From Penaeus vannamei (lineage: Eukaryota > Arthropoda > Malacostraca > Decapoda > Penaeidae): a stretch of 15,768 bases of DNA. Position 1 is the first letter of the stretch; each line of letters begins with the position of its first letter. This document shows, piece by piece, positions 1 through 9,711 of the stretch. The DNA lies in assembly GCF_042767895.1 (NCBI RefSeq), contig NC_091575.1, forward strand, positions 9,742,442 to 9,758,209. Reading direction: 5' to 3'. A program made the position numbers and the translations under genes. The notes below the pieces were generated by a model. It was not told the DNA's origin and did no database searches. It saw nothing but the letters and a program-made list of their open reading frames with translations.

Positions 1-441
1 AATTATTCAAAAAAGAGGGAAACCAAAAAAAACGGGGTAGACAGGGCTAAAAAAATAGGTAGAAAAGGAAAGAAAATCTATATTTCCCAAAGAAACAGCG
101 GAAAGATCTTATCTTAGATTTCCGCCTTCCTCGCTCCGACAAGCTGTAGACGAGAGTGAATCCGATAACGAGCTAAATCACTCGGAAAATTCGCTCAATG
201 AATTAGCTTATACCCCCACCTACACACATACAGGAACACGCACGTCCTCTCTTAGCTGGACAACAAAACTCATTCATAAAACCCATTCTACAACCTGGCC
301 TGACCCGTCATTACGTCACCGATATACGACCCTAAATAACCATTCATAAATCAAGGCTCTTCTTTTTTGTTGACGGAACTTAAATCGCATGTTTTTCCTC
401 GTTTAAGAGGAAAGGATAACATCTAAATACACCACTTTCTC
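1..441. other. Single-copy AT-rich DNA, no gene seen
   Basis: No open frame of useful length and no tandem repeat is visible. The stretch has ordinary mixed composition with several short A-runs at its left end. The only element I single out is the bZIP-type octamer at 311-318, listed separately. It could be intergenic or intronic DNA. Confidence 0.5.
311..318 (+). promoter_or_regulatory. CRE/ATF-like bZIP site TTACGTCA (copy 1)
   Basis: The octamer TTACGTCA is seen here, preceded by A, so the nine-mer ATTACGTCA is shared with the copy at 1549-1557. Sites of this form are known targets of CREB/ATF-type bZIP factors. Function is inferred only. Its weight comes from recurrence: I found three copies in the first 1.6 kb and none in the remaining 14 kb. 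Confidence 0.25.
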
Positions 442-457
442 AAAAAAAAAAAAAAAA
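442..457. repeat. Poly(A) tract, A16
   Basis: Sixteen consecutive A residues. No adjacent sequence looks like a retroposon body, so this is best called a mononucleotide repeat. Confidence 0.9.
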
Positions 458-959
458 CTCTTTGATTTACTTACACGACGACTAACGAGCTTCACCTAAT
501 GAAACTGTTTTACTTACTTGGCGTAGGTCAGGCGGGAAGGCGGCGTCGTGGTGGATGTGCCTAGACCCAGTTTTCGTCGCTCACGTGGTTTTCGAGGGCT
601 GACTTAGCTATTCCCCTACGCTGATCATGTTACTTTGGTTGGGCTGTATTTAAGAACCTCGTCTTCACTCACACTTCTTTACCAAAAGCGAAGTATATGT
701 GTCATTATTTTCCTCCTTTCGTGAGAGTTTTCCGCGAATGAAGCACGGAGCAAACAGAAAATTCGGCACCACGGCTTTCACTTCTTCACTCAACACATGA
801 GACCCAACAGATGCCCGGCGCACAGAGGTCGAAAAAAGGCGACAGAACAAAAAATCGGAGACCGAATCTGAAGAACAACAGACACTTTTGTAGGGTCCGG
901 TAGGTACGAGCCCTACTAGGGGGTGGTGTGGGTGGGGGTAAGGAGATGAAGGGGGTTGG
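458..959. other. Single-copy DNA upstream of the CpG-rich island
   Basis: The composition is mixed and rises in GC towards its right end, with no tandem repeat. TATTTAAG at 647-654 is TATA-like, but no convincing initiator lies about 30 bp downstream. Open frames exist on the minus strand (one spans 665-1078), but their predicted proteins are Pro/Ser-rich and match nothing I recognise. No gene can be supported. Confidence 0.4.
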
Positions 960-1300
960 AGTGGTTGAGATGGGCACGTGCTAACGCGTGGAACAGGCAC
1001 CCGTGCCGAGGCGCGAGGTACAGGGCAGGGGAGGGTATCTTGACCACTTGGAACAAGCGAAAGATCCACGAGTGGCACGAGCGATAGCGCGCTTCGGCGG
1101 GCGAGGGTCGTGACGTAAGGCCGCGTGCTGGAGTAGCGACTGGGACTCGGGAGGTCCGTGTTGACAGCGGGGCCGCCGAGGCGAGAGTGAGTTGCTGCCC
1201 CGCCATCCCTCGCCCGCCGCCACGCTAATCAATTACGCCGTCAGCCCGCACACTCCGACCGCTGCCGCCCCTGCAACAACCTGCAACACCTCGCAGGTGT
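960..1300. promoter_or_regulatory. CpG-rich island, possible promoter or 5' exon
   Basis: By hand count this segment has about 39 CpG dinucleotides in roughly 340 bp and is clearly GC-rich, while the flanks are AT-rich. This is the only such island in the window. It contains TGACGTAA at 1111-1118 and a CACGTG at 976-981. On the minus strand an ATG at 1206-1204 has G at -3 and G at +4 and opens a 96-codon frame ending at 916. That product is rich in Ser, Pro, Ala, Leu and Arg with no recognisable domain, as any frame through GC-rich DNA might be. CpG clustering marks promoters well in vertebrates but less reliably in arthropods, so a promoter is a guess. It could instead be an unrecognised repeat or a GC-rich 5' untranslated exon. 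Confidence 0.3.
1111..1118 (-). promoter_or_regulatory. CRE/ATF-like bZIP site TGACGTAA (copy 2, inverted)
   Basis: TGACGTAA is the reverse complement of the octamer at 311 and 1550, and it lies inside the CpG-rich island. The next base makes GTAAGG, so the same bases also resemble a plus-strand splice donor. I cannot separate the two readings. Confidence 0.28.
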
Positions 1301-1368
1301 CTTCCTTACATTTCATTAAGGTACTCTGATTTTTTCTCTCTAAGATGTCGAAAAGAAATGTCTATCAT

Positions 1369-1390
1369 AAAAAAAAAAAAAAAAAAAAAA
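1369..1390. repeat. Poly(A) tract, A22
   Basis: Twenty-two consecutive A residues just right of the CpG-rich island. On the minus strand this is a T22 tract upstream of the island. I see no flanking target-site duplication or retroposon body to make it a retroposon tail. Confidence 0.9.
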
Positions 1391-1549
1391 TCGGTGATAC
1401 TAAATAGCAAATAGAGATTTAGAGAAAAACTAACTCGTTTAACAAATACAACAGCACGAATTTAACCATCACAACTCAATTCGTCCTCGAGCGATTGCAT
1501 CTTTTTCTCTTCGATTTCAGTGAACCGTAACAACTTTGCCAAAGGTAAA

Positions 1550-1557
1550 TTACGTCA
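1550..1557 (+). promoter_or_regulatory. CRE/ATF-like bZIP site TTACGTCA (copy 3)
   Basis: Third copy of the octamer, in the same orientation as copy 1 and about 60 bp before the triplet-repeat field. If the island at 960-1300 were a minus-strand promoter, this copy would lie upstream of it. Confidence 0.25.
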
Positions 1558-1615
1558 TAAAGGTGAGCCACAATGATGGAGGGCTATTTTTGGAGAATTG
1601 GAGAGTTTGTAGTAA

Positions 1616-1862
1616 CAATGATAGTGATTATTATTATTATCATTATTATTAGCATCCTCAGAAACATTAGCATTATTATCATTGATAACACCGTCATTGT
1701 TATCATTAATAATACCATTGTTATCATTAATAATATTATCGTTATCATTAGTGCTATTACTATCATTGTCATCATCATTACAATCATTATTATAATTATT
1801 ATCGTTATTATCACCATTATCATTATTGCTAATATCATATCCGTTATCATCATCAATAATAG
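1616..1862. repeat. Degenerate (ATT/ATC/GTT)n triplet field
   Basis: About 250 bp built from ATT, ATC, GTT and ACT triplets. Substitutions are common but the 3-bp register is largely kept, so both strands stay open and translate to poly-Ile/Met/Val-like strings. Those frames come from the repeat and are not genes. Many substitutions but few indels suggest an old array. Confidence 0.85.
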
Positions 1863-2160
1863 CGAGGTTTCCTTCAAGATTTCAGAAAACGACCCAATAA
1901 AGGAAGAGATGGCTCTTGCTCCGTGATTATCACGGTGATGGAGACGTATTCACGTGCTTATGATCTCATTTGAGACCCGCACCCGTGAAAAGGATGGAGA
2001 ATCACGACCCTCGGTGCTCTAAACGTCCAATTTTACAATAGTGGAGACTGACTTGTGTGGGTGCAGTAATGCACGGCTACGATTTTAATTGTCAGCTTCC
2101 ATATAACAAAATTGTGTTCATGATTCGGATAACAAGTCATTCTCGTTATCAGAAATCTTG
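1863..2160. other. Spacer between two triplet fields
   Basis: Non-repetitive sequence separating the T-rich triplet field on its left from the A-rich one on its right. A perfect 15-bp palindrome (CCGTGAT, one base, ATCACGG) lies at 1921-1935. No gene is visible. Confidence 0.45.
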
Positions 2161-2766
2161 TTATAATTATAATGGATTAGACTGTGATGATTACGGTAAC
2201 AGCAAGAGAGTAATAGTAGAAGTGATAAAAACAATAATACGGATTATGCCAGCAATGTTAATAATTATAAAAATAATGATAGAAATAACAATAATACTAT
2301 AGCAGCAATTATACGTCTGCTATCAATGAAATTAATGGTTATTATAGTGATTGTTTAAGTAATGACATCAAAATAATAGTAATAACAACAATAATAATTA
2401 TCATGATAATGACAATAGAAACAATAATGATGATATTAGTAACAACAACAGCAACAATAATTATAATGGTGCTGGTAATGATAAGAAAATAACTAAAAAT
2501 AATAGTGATAATAAAAGTAATAGTAGTAGTAGTAGTAGTAGAAACAGTAGTAGTAGTATAGAAGTAGCAATAGATATAACAATAATAACAATAATAGCAA
2601 TAACAGTAACAATAATAATAATGATAATGATATTAATAATGATAACAATAATAATAAGAGTAACAAAAATAATAATAATAATTATAACAATAATATTAAG
2701 GAAATTATAAAAAGAGCAATGACAAATGATAGGAAGAATACCAGAAATTATTACAATAAACTTGAT
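2161..2766. repeat. Degenerate (AAT/AAC/AGT)n triplet field with (TAG)7
   Basis: About 600 bp dominated by AAT, AAC, GAT and AGT triplets, A-rich on the plus strand. It therefore has the opposite strand sense to the field at 1616-1862. A pure block of seven TAG units sits at 2521-2541. Repeat density is low at the left end and rises to the right, up to the assembly gap. Confidence 0.85.
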
Positions 2767-2768
2767 CC

Positions 2769-3268
2769 NNNNNNNNNNNNNNNNNNNNNNNNNNNNNNNN
2801 NNNNNNNNNNNNNNNNNNNNNNNNNNNNNNNNNNNNNNNNNNNNNNNNNNNNNNNNNNNNNNNNNNNNNNNNNNNNNNNNNNNNNNNNNNNNNNNNNNNN
2901 NNNNNNNNNNNNNNNNNNNNNNNNNNNNNNNNNNNNNNNNNNNNNNNNNNNNNNNNNNNNNNNNNNNNNNNNNNNNNNNNNNNNNNNNNNNNNNNNNNNN
3001 NNNNNNNNNNNNNNNNNNNNNNNNNNNNNNNNNNNNNNNNNNNNNNNNNNNNNNNNNNNNNNNNNNNNNNNNNNNNNNNNNNNNNNNNNNNNNNNNNNNN
3101 NNNNNNNNNNNNNNNNNNNNNNNNNNNNNNNNNNNNNNNNNNNNNNNNNNNNNNNNNNNNNNNNNNNNNNNNNNNNNNNNNNNNNNNNNNNNNNNNNNNN
3201 NNNNNNNNNNNNNNNNNNNNNNNNNNNNNNNNNNNNNNNNNNNNNNNNNNNNNNNNNNNNNNNNNNNN
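2769..3268. other. Assembly gap of exactly 500 N
   Basis: A run of 500 N. The round length suggests a placeholder whose real size is unknown. Degenerate triplet repeat lies to its left and a long pyrimidine tract begins shortly to its right, so the missing DNA is probably repetitive too. Any open frame drawn across it is meaningless. Confidence 0.97.
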
Positions 3269-3300
3269 TTGCAAGTGTATGATCACATTCATTTCTCCAC

Positions 3301-3990
<690 letters not shown>

Positions 3991-4093
3991 AAGCCGCCAC
4001 CCAACGCAGTTCACTCGTGTATAACACCTCGACATTCATTTTTCTTCCGTCATTGACACATGTAAAATGGCGTTTGTTGACACTGGCTCCCTG

Positions 4094-4336
4094 CTCGAGG
4101 ATTCTGGCTGTACTGATAGCTTACATTTCCTTTTTGATGACTGTACGTTGCTAATGATTTATGTATTCGCATTTCGAGGATAGTGAATGTACTGATAAGT
4201 TTTTTTAAGATCGTTTTGAAGGTTATGGGTGAATTGATAACTTATATTCTCCCGTCTCGAGGATGATGAGGTATTAAAGGCTTTTGCTTAAATATTTTGA
4301 GGGTTTTACGTTTATTAGTTGATAATATTATTTTCC
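4094..4336. repeat. Decayed tandem repeat, about 40-bp unit, six copies
   Basis: Units begin near 4094, 4134, 4173, 4216, 4256 and 4297. Each starts with a form of TCGAGGAT or TTGA(G/A)GGT, and most carry a form of TGTACTGATAACTTA about 15 bp in. Copies 1, 3 and 4 show the pattern best; copies 2, 5 and 6 are more diverged. Possible further relics lie at 4350 and 4390, 40 bp apart. The sequence is not low-complexity, so the periodicity is not a by-product of simple composition. Confidence 0.6.
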
Positions 4337-4640
4337 TTACGATTCCATTTTGATTTATAAAATCGATAAAGGCATAGGGGAGTTATGTCTCGATCTTAAA
4401 GCTACTTGAAGATCTACGTTTAAACTAGTAGGTTATATTGGCTATAAAAGTCTGTGAAGTGGTCGGCTGGGTGCGAGTGGCAGAGTTTAGGAGTAGGAAA
4501 AAAGGGAGAGCCAGGAAGGCGACTGGCAGAATCGAAAATTGAGTGACAGGTAAAGACAGGCATTCGGAAACATGATAAAGGATAGACAGATATATAATAC
4601 CGCAGGCGTGAAATTAAGGCAGAAGGGTAAACAGAGGCAG
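4337..4640. other. Single-copy DNA, becoming purine-rich
   Basis: Apart from possible outlying relics of the 40-bp repeat, nothing is recognisable. Composition shifts from AT-rich to purine-rich towards the right. Minus-strand open frames here translate to unremarkable pyrimidine-driven strings. Confidence 0.4.
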
Positions 4641-5180
4641 ACAAAGGCAGAAAACGGAAAAGGGATATAGTGTTCTCTCTTTACCATTAAGAAACACTCA
4701 TCCACATAACGCAAGGAGGGGGGGAGGGAGGAAAGATGAAGCCTGAAGTTGAAGGCGGTGATGAGGATGGGCGTAGGGGGAGGATAGAGGTGGAGTAGGG
4801 GGGGGTAGAAGGAAGGAGTTCGCATAAGGGGAGTAAGGAGGTGGAAGATGAAAGTAAGTGGAACAGAAGGGTAGGAGTGGAGTTGAGGACAGACGGAGTT
4901 GTAATTTAGGGTGTAAGGGAGTTAGGGGAAGGATAGAAGTAAAATTGGTGGAAGGGGGAGTAGAAGACGAGGGGAGGTGGAGTTAGGGAAGCAAGGGGTT
5001 AAGGGAAGGAGACGAGTAAAGTAGAGGGCGGAGGGAGTCAGGATTAGGGAGGGAATAAGGGGGGTAGGTGACGGATGGAGTTAAAGTAGGAGCGGGGGCA
5101 GCGGGGAGGGGGGGGAGGGTTAGTAAGACTAATCTGTTCACATGTGCTTGCGGGTGTTATGCCTGTTGTTCCGATGGTTG
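4641..5180. repeat. Polypurine tract with faint 61-bp periodicity
   Basis: The plus strand is mostly G and A. TTAGGG occurs at 4922, 4983 and 5044, exactly 61 bp apart each time, with loosely similar purine-rich sequence between. This suggests old tandem units, perhaps diverged relatives of the 62-bp array to the right. An extra TTAGGG at 4906 is out of phase. Beyond purine richness and these anchors the alignment is weak. Confidence 0.5.
5094..5119 (+). other. G-quadruplex motif
   Basis: Four G-runs of 5, 4, 8 and 3 are separated by loops of 4, 1 and 1 bases, which fits the standard rule of four runs of at least three G with loops of 1-7. It lies just upstream of the 62-bp minisatellite. 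Folding is predicted, not shown. Confidence 0.55.
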
Positions 5181-5263
5181 TTAATGGGGTGTCGTCGCTC
5201 ACGTGTCGGATTACGAGACTTGTGAGGGGTCGGGGTGGGTGGGAGAGGAGGAGGGAAGGAAAA

Positions 5264-5965
5264 GGGTTAAGGGGTGGGGTGATAGTCAGGGCGGAATGAT
5301 GAAAGAAGGGAAAAAAGGAGGGAATCGAGTAGGGGGAGGGAGGACATGCAGGGTGGAAGGAAGAAAGAGAGAGAGAGAAAAGAAACAGGGTTACGGGGAG
5401 GGAGGATAGGCAGGGTGGAAAGAAGAAAGAGAGAGAGAGGGAAGAAACAGGGTTACGGGAAGTGAGGACATGCAGGGTGGAAAGAAGAATGAGAGAGAGA
5501 GGGAAGGAACAGGGTTACGGGGAGGGAGGATAGGCAGGGTGGTAGAAAGAAAGAGGGAGAAAGGGAGGGGAGAAGTAGAAGAGTTAACAGGAAGATGCAG
5601 AATGCTTTTTATGACCCCGAAGGCCGATAAGTATGGTTGAAGGAAGAAAGAGGGAGAGAGGGAAGAAAAAAGGGAAGGGGAAAGGAGGATAAGCAGGGTG
5701 AAAGGAAGAAAGAAGGAGAAAGGGAAGAAAAAAGAAAAGGGGGAGGGAGGATGAGTAGGGTGGAAGGAAGAAAGAAGGAGAGAAGGAAGAAAAGGGGGAA
5801 GGGGGAGTAAGAATAAGCAGGGTGAAAGGAAAAATGAGGGAGAACGGGAAGACAAAGATGGGAGGATAAACAGAGTGGAAGGAAGAAAGAGGGAGAGAAG
5901 GGGGAAAGGAGAACAGTTAACAGGAAGAAGCGTAATGCTGTTTTATGATGACCTGAAGTGCGACT
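5264..5965. repeat. 62-bp GA-rich minisatellite with higher-order structure
   Basis: The anchor GGGTTACGGGGAGGG or its variants starts at 5264, 5326, 5388, 5450 and 5512, always 62 bp apart. A second anchor, GCAGGGTGG and variants, falls at 5286, 5348, 5410, 5472 and 5534. It resumes at 5631, 5693, 5755 and 5817, again at exact 62-bp spacing, and ends at 5870. Preceding bases alternate ACAT, ATAG, ACAT, ATAG at 5348-5534, giving a 124-bp dimer level. A non-repetitive tail beginning GTTAACAGGAAGA closes both blocks, at 5583-5628 and 5916-5965, so each block of five units plus tail is about 335-345 bp. Each unit carries a GAGAGA core. Open frames here are not genes. Confidence 0.9.
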
Positions 5966-6003
5966 GAAATTTGAGAAATATGTCTTCGATCGAGGTTGGT
6001 ATT

Positions 6004-6061
6004 TTTATTATCATTACCATATTATCATTTGTATTGTTATTACTATTATTATTATCATTAC

Positions 6062-6116
<55 letters not shown>

Positions 6117-6142
6117 GTCATTACCATCATCATTATTATTAC

Positions 6143-6179
<37 letters not shown>

Positions 6180-6180
6180 T
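6004..6180. repeat. (ATT)n microsatellite, pure (ATT)18 and (ATT)12 blocks
   Basis: A pure (ATT)18 block lies at 6063-6116 and a pure (ATT)12 block at 6144-6179, separated by ATC/ACC variants and preceded by degenerate ATT/ATC. Translations are poly-Ile, poly-Leu or poly-Tyr and not coding. It is much purer than the field at 1616-1862 and so presumably younger. Confidence 0.95.
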
Positions 6181-6798
6181 GCAACAGTATTGTTATGATT
6201 TCAATTTCAATAAGATCGTGCATTTCGATGGTAATCCTCTGTGAATAAATTTTAAAAAGTATATATAATGACTACGGTTCATACAAAAAACGAAATGAGC
6301 AATGTAATTCATACAGTGTGTATGATACGCAAAGATATATACTGCGATTGAAAGAAATGAAAAAAAAAAAACGAAAATAGACGTAATACGAATGCTTAAT
6401 GCCATGTGTCTGTTAACAATTTCTTAAGATCTAGACAAGAAAATGATCGTATCACCAGAGAGCTTGTAGCGTAGATAAACGGAAATGAGATAGATTTTAC
6501 CATATTTCTTTGCGTTATTTTCTCACATTTTAAATATTCCTTTCTTGGTTACTATTCGTAGTACATCAGACATGTCTGTGAAGTCGGAAATTCTTCGTTT
6601 GCATAATGAACGTTATGTAAGAGGATCCGGATGTCTGGACTTTCACATGCAGTGTGGCAATCGCACGTGTCTTTTCTTTGGAGAAGTCTGAGAAATTTGT
6701 GATGTGAAATAATTTTGATTATTATGCTTGGTACAGTTATTAATGGAGGAACTATTTTCCCAGGGATTTTCAGCACATTCTTAAACAATCATATAGGC
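6181..6798. other. Single-copy AT-rich DNA, no gene seen
   Basis: Contains an A12 run at 6360-6371 but no tandem repeat and no recognisable frame. Minus-strand frames of 70-78 codons overlap here; their translations match nothing I know and they are not supported by codon pattern or context. Confidence 0.45.
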
Positions 6799-6799
6799 T

Positions 6800-7215
<416 letters not shown>

Positions 7216-7217
<2 letters not shown>

Positions 7218-7620
7218 CACCTGCCTCAGTCTGGAAAAAAGAGAGAGAAAGAGTATGCCAAAGCATCCGTCTCCATTGCACAACAAAATCAACCGTCTGA
7301 TTGCACAGGAAAGGCCTCTGGTGCCCTATCTCCCATTAGGCAATCACCTGTCACCTTTACACCTGCCGCCATCAAAGCCAATCTTGTCCTGCTTATGACT
7401 CCAAAAGACGGCGACGCACCACCGTGGGTCGGGCTCTTCTAAGACCGCCTCGGCTTTCAAGATGGGAATCACAGGGAAAGAAGCTGCATTGCATCGACTT
7501 GAAATACATTTCCTCTATTTCTACCCTTCCTTTCTACCTCTCTCCAGTGTTTATGCCTGAAATTAAGAACACCTGTATAGTCAAAAGAAAAAGAAAAAGA
7601 AAAGGAGAAAGGGTACGATA
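7216..7620. other. Single-copy island of balanced composition
   Basis: About 400 bp of non-repetitive sequence with higher GC than most of the window. A 47-codon frame begins at an ATG at 7255 and continues the repeat-derived frame from the left; it is Pro/Leu-rich and unrecognised. CACCTG occurs several times (for example 7219, 7346, 7361), but E-box hexamers are common by chance. It may be old transposon sequence or an exon, which I cannot decide. Confidence 0.35.
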
Positions 7621-7766
7621 GCTAACATTAAATAAAAACAACATAGATAATGATAATGAGATTTAGGATATGCGTCCTGTTCGTAATTATTATAATTCTG
7701 TAGAGGTAACTACTAGCAAAGGATCATGATAATGATGATCATTAACAACGAAAAAGAAACAGACGT

Positions 7767-7782
7767 AAAAAAAAAAAAAAAA
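7767..7782. repeat. Poly(A) tract, A16
   Basis: Sixteen A residues immediately before the pyrimidine tract. No retroposon body is visible. Confidence 0.88.
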
Positions 7783-7799
7783 TACAGCTTACAATCTTC

Positions 7800-8337
<538 letters not shown>

Positions 8338-8449
8338 CGCATCCAAAGTCAACACAGCACTACCCCACGACATATCACCGCGAGATCTGGGCAAGGTGTA
8401 CTTATTTTTCGGTTCTATGAATAGCCGACAAGGGGGAGGAGGAGGGGGA

Positions 8450-8559
8450 ATATATTTTAACCTCTTTGTAGCTTTGTTGAGAAGTCGCTGAAATGTATTT
8501 CTATTTATGAGTGAGATTATCATGGGTGGTTGTTTATAGTCGTTGTCCTTGTTATCAAG
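8450..8559. other. Short spacer
   Basis: Non-repetitive AT-rich DNA between the pyrimidine tract and the next triplet field. Nothing is recognisable. Confidence 0.4.
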
Positions 8560-8705
8560 GGTTATAATTGTTGCTGTTATCATTGTTATTATTATTTGTC
8601 TTATTCGTTACGATCATTATAACCATTATTTTTACCGCTATTATCATTAATACTATTATTATTACCAGTTTTAGTATCACCAGTATGTTTGGCACTATTA
8701 ATATC
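8560..8705. repeat. Degenerate (ATT/GTT/ATC)n triplet field
   Basis: Interrupted ATT, GTT and ATC triplets, T-rich on the plus strand like the field at 1616-1862. It is short and decayed; the frames within it read as Ile/Leu/Val strings and are not genes. Confidence 0.7.
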
Positions 8706-9115
8706 ATATTTATTTCTGATTTTCTTTGGCATATCTTTTCTTTTTCACTTTGAATTGAGTTAACTTCTAATGATCGTGATGGTTTGCTGATGTTTAAAAA
8801 AAACGCTTTTAAGACTAATCTCTTGTATTTCATGATGGTTCAAATTCTTCACAGTTGCTGAGAAAACAGCTTGGATGCTCATGTAAATTGTTTTTGTCTT
8901 TATCGTCGTCATGTTGATTATATCATCAGTACCGTTCGTCTTGTGAGTATTTACGAGGAGAATGTATCTTCTGTGCAAGACTTTCTAGATGTGTTACCGT
9001 TTATTAAGGAAGGATTTTCTCTTTGAAGACATTTCTTATTCCTTTCGTTCCATTTCTTTGATTATACCGGTGTCTTGTTCTTTATTTCTTTTACTGTCGT
9101 TGTGTTGTTGATGAC
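8706..9115. other. Single-copy AT-rich DNA, no gene seen
   Basis: No repeats or recognisable frames. At 8838-8848 a partial match to a tRNA B-box (GGTTCAAATTC) lacks a matching A-box or cloverleaf. Confidence 0.4.
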
Positions 9116-9290
9116 GTTCTTGTTCTTCCTTTCTTTATTCTTTTCCTCTCCCTCCTCTTCTTCCCTCTCCTATTCTTCTTTTTCTTTTTGTTTATTTTTC
9201 CTCTCTTTTTCTTGCCCTTCTTCCTCCTCCTTCTACTTTGTTATTCTTTTCCTTCTTCTTCTACTTCTTCTCCGAAGCTTATTGTCATTT
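9116..9290. repeat. Pyrimidine-rich TTC/TCC tract
   Basis: The plus strand is dominated by TTC, TCC and CTT with no fixed long unit. Frames translate to Ser, Phe and Leu strings. It is the left half of a pyrimidine-to-purine switch centred near 9300. Confidence 0.65.
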
Positions 9291-9319
9291 TTGTCGACGA
9301 TTACGAAATGTAATCAATC

Positions 9320-9535
9320 ATAAGAAAGGAGGAGAGCAAGAAAAAAAAGAAGGGAAACCAAACTACGATCACAGAAAAGAAAGCCGAAAATCGAAAACGA
9401 ATCGTGAATAAAAAAACAAGAATAAAAAGTCAGACAGCGAGCTAATGATGCGAAGAAGAATAAGTAAAACGAAAAGGAAACGAGTGAAAAAGAGAAAACA
9501 AAGAAAAGAAATCGAATATAAAAAGAAAAACCCGC
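9320..9535. repeat. A-rich purine tract
   Basis: The plus strand is dominated by A and G with scattered C and T, opposite in sense to the adjacent tract at 9116-9290. There is no fixed repeat unit. Minus-strand frames here are Phe/Ser-rich strings produced by composition. Confidence 0.55.
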
Positions 9536-9711
9536 TGTCGCAGAATTTTGTAGATAAATCTCCCGAGCAGATGTGGCTGCCGGCGACGGAAATACGAGAT
9601 CATCTGTTGGCACTCGGATGGTAGTTCATTTAGTGTAGATCTCGTGTCACTTGGAGGCCCTGGAAGTGTGGTGGGGATACTACTCGTTATTCTTGAATGG
9701 GGGTTTTACTT

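Noticed and set aside
647..654. TATTTAAG as a TATA box
   Set aside because: No initiator-like sequence at the expected spacing and no downstream gene.
1369..1390. A22 as the tail of a retroposon
   Set aside because: No target-site duplication and no recognisable SINE, LINE or processed-gene body on either side.
1921..1935. 15-bp palindrome CCGTGAT-T-ATCACGG
   Set aside because: About one such palindrome is expected by chance in the window; there is no array or second half-site.
4906..5049. TTAGGG copies as telomere-like sequence
   Set aside because: They are 16 or 61 bp apart, not in tandem, and the usual arthropod telomere unit is TTAGG in continuous arrays.
5264..5965. The regular spacing read as a CRISPR array
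   Set aside because: Whole 62-bp units are similar throughout, with no unique spacers between constant repeats, and the genome context is eukaryotic.
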